A stretch of 64,000 nucleotides of DNA from Flavobacteriales bacterium UBA5081 (lineage in GTDB: Bacteria > Bacteroidota > Bacteroidia > Flavobacteriales_E > Vicingaceae): the NCBI GenBank assembly GCA_002415785.1, contig DIAJ01000047.1, forward strand, positions 24,813 through 88,812, given 5' to 3'. Under the pieces are notes generated by a model. That model worked only from the letters and a program-made list of their open reading frames with translations, searched no databases and was not told the origin of the DNA. The position numbers and the translations under genes are program-made. Positions 61,849 through 64,000 of the stretch are shown here, in pieces (positions within the stretch are counted from its first letter, which is position 1; the number at the start of each line of letters is the position of its first letter).

Positions 61849-62565
61849 TCACCTCAACCGATAAACCGGCTTTTTTCGTTTTTGATTTTGGTAAACAAGC
61901 AGTTTTTGATAAATATCTTCTAGAATCGATTCATAATTTGGAGCTACTTCCTTTAGCAAAACTCCTTTAGTATCCATATTCTCTTTGTAGGGATTCCTGG
62001 GTTGAACTTTAAACTGATCTGCCATGACAATCAATTTCCCCTTTGCATCAAACAACTCATAAGTAATTTCATGATTCGCCCAAGGCAAAAACTTTGAGCC
62101 TTCATTCGAGCTCATCGTAGCTACTAAACGGCTGCTAATTTCATACTGGCTGATAAACAAAATATAATCTGCTGATAAATTTTGCAAGAGCGAACTCAAG
62201 CGATCATTCATCTTTAGCAAACTAAGGTCTACACCTGTATGTGTGCTCGGCTTTTCTTTATAAACTCTCGGAAGTTGGTTTTTTATCAATCCATAATCGT
62301 AAGCAGGAATTGGAAAGGCAGAAATGCTATGATAATTAGTCGACAACCTTTTAACCAAAGAGTCTCTGTAGTGAGCAAAAACCTCATCCGAACTTAACCA
62401 TTCGTTGGCGGTAGCAATCTCACTTAAAGAGTAAGCAGTTTGAAAGTCGAAACGATCAAATGGAACCACCAATATTCTGTCTTTACTGCTTTTATTTTCC
62501 TGTGCTTGTGCCGCAGTAATAAAAACAGTAAAAATTAAAAACGATAAAAATGCTTTTTTAATCAA
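61849..62565 (-). CDS. Secreted protein of unknown function, island 2 target gene
   Basis: 238 residues with a signal peptide (AFLSFLIFTVFITAAQAQ). The mature part has ILVVPFDRFDFQTAYSLSEI and LSADYILFISQYEISSR, reminiscent of a small Bacteroidota envelope family, but no name is recognised. Its last ~21 codons (from IYQKLLVYQ to KKPVYRLR) are duplicated in degraded form at 54368-54430. So the island probably entered at the 3' end of this gene and supplied a new C-terminus. The gene overlaps tyrS by 8 bp at its 5' end. Confidence 0.7.
   Translation of the reverse strand: MIKKAFLSFLIFTVFITAAQAQENKSSKDRILVVPFDRFDFQTAYSLSEIATANEWLSSDEVFAHYRDSLVKRLSTNYHSISAFPIPAYDYGLIKNQLPRVYKEKPSTHTGVDLSLLKMNDRLSSLLQNLSADYILFISQYEISSRLVATMSSNEGSKFLPWANHEITYELFDAKGKLIVMADQFKVQPRNPYKENMDTKGVLLKEVAPNYESILEDIYQKLLVYQNQKRKKPVYRLR
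61854..61916. repeat. Right copy of island 2 flanking duplication (att-like)
   Basis: Direct repeat of 54368-54430, colinear without gaps (54 of 63 bases identical by my count, with the first 31 bases identical). This copy forms the functional 3' end of the 61849-62565 gene. The 7486-bp offset gives the size of the inserted element. Confidence 0.85.
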
Positions 62566-63853
62566 TACGAATGAGGTAATAATTTTTCTTTCCTTTCTGC
62601 AATAAAATATATTGTCCTAAAAGTAAGTCGTCCAAATTTAAGGTTTTCTCCAGACTTACCTTTTCTTTGTTAACGCTTACCCCATTGTTTTGCAACATTC
62701 TTCTCGCCTCACCCTTTGAAGGAAATGCTTTAGCTACCTCAACGGAAAAATCGATAATCTCAATTCCTTTTTCCAGCTCACTTTTGCTGATCGTTGCTTG
62801 AGGCACACCTTCAAAAACACTTAAAAAGTCATCTTCCGACAATGTTTTTAAATCCTCTGCGGTAGATTTTCCAAACAAAATATTAGATGCGGCTATTGCA
62901 TTTTTCAAATCGTCTTCGGAGTGAACTCTAATGGTAATATCTTCTGCCAAAGCTTTTTGTAAAACTCTTAAATGTGGCGCTTCTGCATGTTCTTTTTCTA
63001 AAGAAAGAATTTCATCTTCGGCTTTTAAGGTAAAAATTCGAATGTATTTTGCAGCATCTTCATCGCTGGCATTTAACCAAAACTGATAAAATTTATAAGG
63101 CGAAGTCTTGCTTTTGTCCAGCCAAACATTTCCACCTTCCGATTTACCAAATTTACTGCCATCGGCTTTGGTAATTAGCGGACAAGTTAGCGCAAAAGCT
63201 TCATTGTTGGATTTACGGCGAATAAATTCCGTTCCGGTAACAATGTTCCCCCATTGGTCGGAACCGCCCATTTGCAGTTTGCAGTTTTTATGTTGATTCA
63301 AATAGTAAAAATCATATCCCTGAATCAGCTGGTAAGAAAATTCGGTAAACGACAGGCCTGTTTCCAATCGCTTTTTCACAGAATCTTTTGCCATCATGTA
63401 ATTTACGGTAATGTGTTTCCCCGCTTCTCTCAAAAATCGCAAAAAACTAAAATCCTTAAACCAATCGTAGTTGTTCACAATCTCCGCAGCATTTGGGCTA
63501 TCAGCAGAAAAGTCTAAAAACTTCTCCAACTGTTTTTTCTGGCATTCTAAGTTGTGGTTGAGCGCCTCTTCGGTTAAAAAGTTCCGCTCTTCCGATTTCC
63601 CGGAAGGGTCTCCAACCATTCCGGTAGCACCACCTACCAAAGCAATGGGTTTATGTCCTGCATTTTGAAAATGCGTCAGCAACATAATCGGCACTAAATT
63701 GCCAATGTGCAATGAATCAGCAGTAGGATCAAAACCCACATAAGCCGTTGTCATTTCTTTCTGTAATTGCTCTCTAGTTCCGGGCATAATGTCGTGCACC
63801 ATACCTCTCCATTCCAATTCTGCTACGAAGTCCATTGTAAAAAATTTTGGCAA
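62558..63853 (-). CDS. tyrS: Tyrosyl-tRNA synthetase
   Basis: Class I aminoacyl-tRNA synthetase, 431 residues. HIGH-type motif PTADSLHIGNL near the N-terminus; the KMSKS-type motif is KFGKSEGGNVW. The tyrosine site residues lie in YDFYYLNQHKNCKLQMGGSDQWGNI. The C-terminal S4-like domain (EARRMLQNNGVSVNKEKV) is present. Overlaps the 61849 gene by 8 bp. Confidence 0.96.
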   Translation of the reverse strand: MPKFFTMDFVAELEWRGMVHDIMPGTREQLQKEMTTAYVGFDPTADSLHIGNLVPIMLLTHFQNAGHKPIALVGGATGMVGDPSGKSEERNFLTEEALNHNLECQKKQLEKFLDFSADSPNAAEIVNNYDWFKDFSFLRFLREAGKHITVNYMMAKDSVKKRLETGLSFTEFSYQLIQGYDFYYLNQHKNCKLQMGGSDQWGNIVTGTEFIRRKSNNEAFALTCPLITKADGSKFGKSEGGNVWLDKSKTSPYKFYQFWLNASDEDAAKYIRIFTLKAEDEILSLEKEHAEAPHLRVLQKALAEDITIRVHSEDDLKNAIAASNILFGKSTAEDLKTLSEDDFLSVFEGVPQATISKSELEKGIEIIDFSVEVAKAFPSKGEARRMLQNNGVSVNKEKVSLEKTLNLDDLLLGQYILLQKGKKNYYLIRID

Positions 63854-64000
63854 AGATAAGGGAAGTAGAGAAGTTAAAAAGGACTAAAGTAATCCAACTT
63901 TAAAGTTATTTTGTGAAACTGAATTCCCGAAATGATATCTATAAACTGTTTATTTATAATTTACTCTATGTTTTAAAAAGGATGACCATTTTCATAATTT

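Noticed and set aside
61738..61923. 61-codon plus-strand frame running through the right island repeat
   Set aside because: It overlaps the end of the nuclease gene and the antisense of gene 61849; no start context or protein-like pattern.
1..64000. CRISPR array, rRNA or tRNA genes, integrase or transposase genes
   Set aside because: No regularly spaced repeats with unique spacers, no tRNA cloverleaf or rRNA sequence and no recombinase-type protein was recognised anywhere in the window, even next to the two islands.

Overview
The window (about 37% G+C) is chromosomal DNA from a Bacteroidota bacterium, most likely a marine Flavobacteriales member. The grounds are short AT-rich intergenic regions, few Shine-Dalgarno sites, TAnnTTTG-type -7 promoter boxes, a four-helix-bundle gene inside an operon, YwqK/MORN-like repeat proteins, DUF3857 transglutaminase-like proteins and a lone polyprenyl synthetase next to rlmN. 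Genus and species cannot be read from the sequence.

Layout. 1-2396: surface polysaccharide genes (Wzi-like fragment, fcl, gmd). 2863-6349: cysQ, an SLC13 permease and a short aldehyde dehydrogenase-like protein. 6356-16085: accessory island 1, lying between the short and the long aldehyde dehydrogenase genes of what looks like one deoC-ALDH-ALDH operon. It holds a patatin/lipoprotein/small-protein trio, a cassette-like membrane-protein gene, a CBASS-like operon (cGAS-like nucleotidyltransferase, E2-like protein with SEC-C, DUF6602 nuclease-like protein, membrane-anchored second nucleotidyltransferase) and a divergent regulatory operon (sigma-like protein, unknown protein, ImmA/IrrE peptidase). 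16086-19632: long ALDH, deoC, and a Fic enzyme with an XRE domain. 20339-23602: cysC-cysD-(four-helix bundle)-cysN, closed by a strong terminator. 23658-26108: unknown secreted proteins. 26136-34464: ClC channel, dnaG, YwqK-like lipoprotein, polyprenyl synthetase, rlmN, a PIN toxin-antitoxin pair and an amidohydrolase. 34474-41661: two DUF3857 proteins and a 1093-residue TPR/YwqK-repeat protein in one overlapping operon. 41822-54361: alr, tdk, a TolC/adaptor pair, tsaB and assorted housekeeping or hypothetical genes. 54368-61916: accessory island 2. 61849-63853: an unknown secreted protein and tyrS.

Island 2 is bounded by two copies, 7486 bp apart, of the last ~21 codons of the 61849-62565 gene, as expected for an element integrated at the 3' end of that gene, but no recombinase gene is present. 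It carries an AlbA_2/ATPase/KTSC protein, a lone KTSC protein, a WYL-like protein, an SMC-like ATPase interrupted by one in-frame TAA, a membrane coiled-coil protein and a PD-(D/E)xK nuclease-like protein. I read it as a candidate anti-phage locus.

How genes work together: gmd and fcl make GDP-L-fucose. cysN/D/C make PAPS, SLC13 probably imports the anion and cysQ removes PAP. DeoC makes acetaldehyde that the ALDH pair could oxidise. In island 1 the divergent peptidase/sigma-like operon resembles in logic the CapH-CapP control of CBASS. All functions come from motifs and family recall; no database search was possible.
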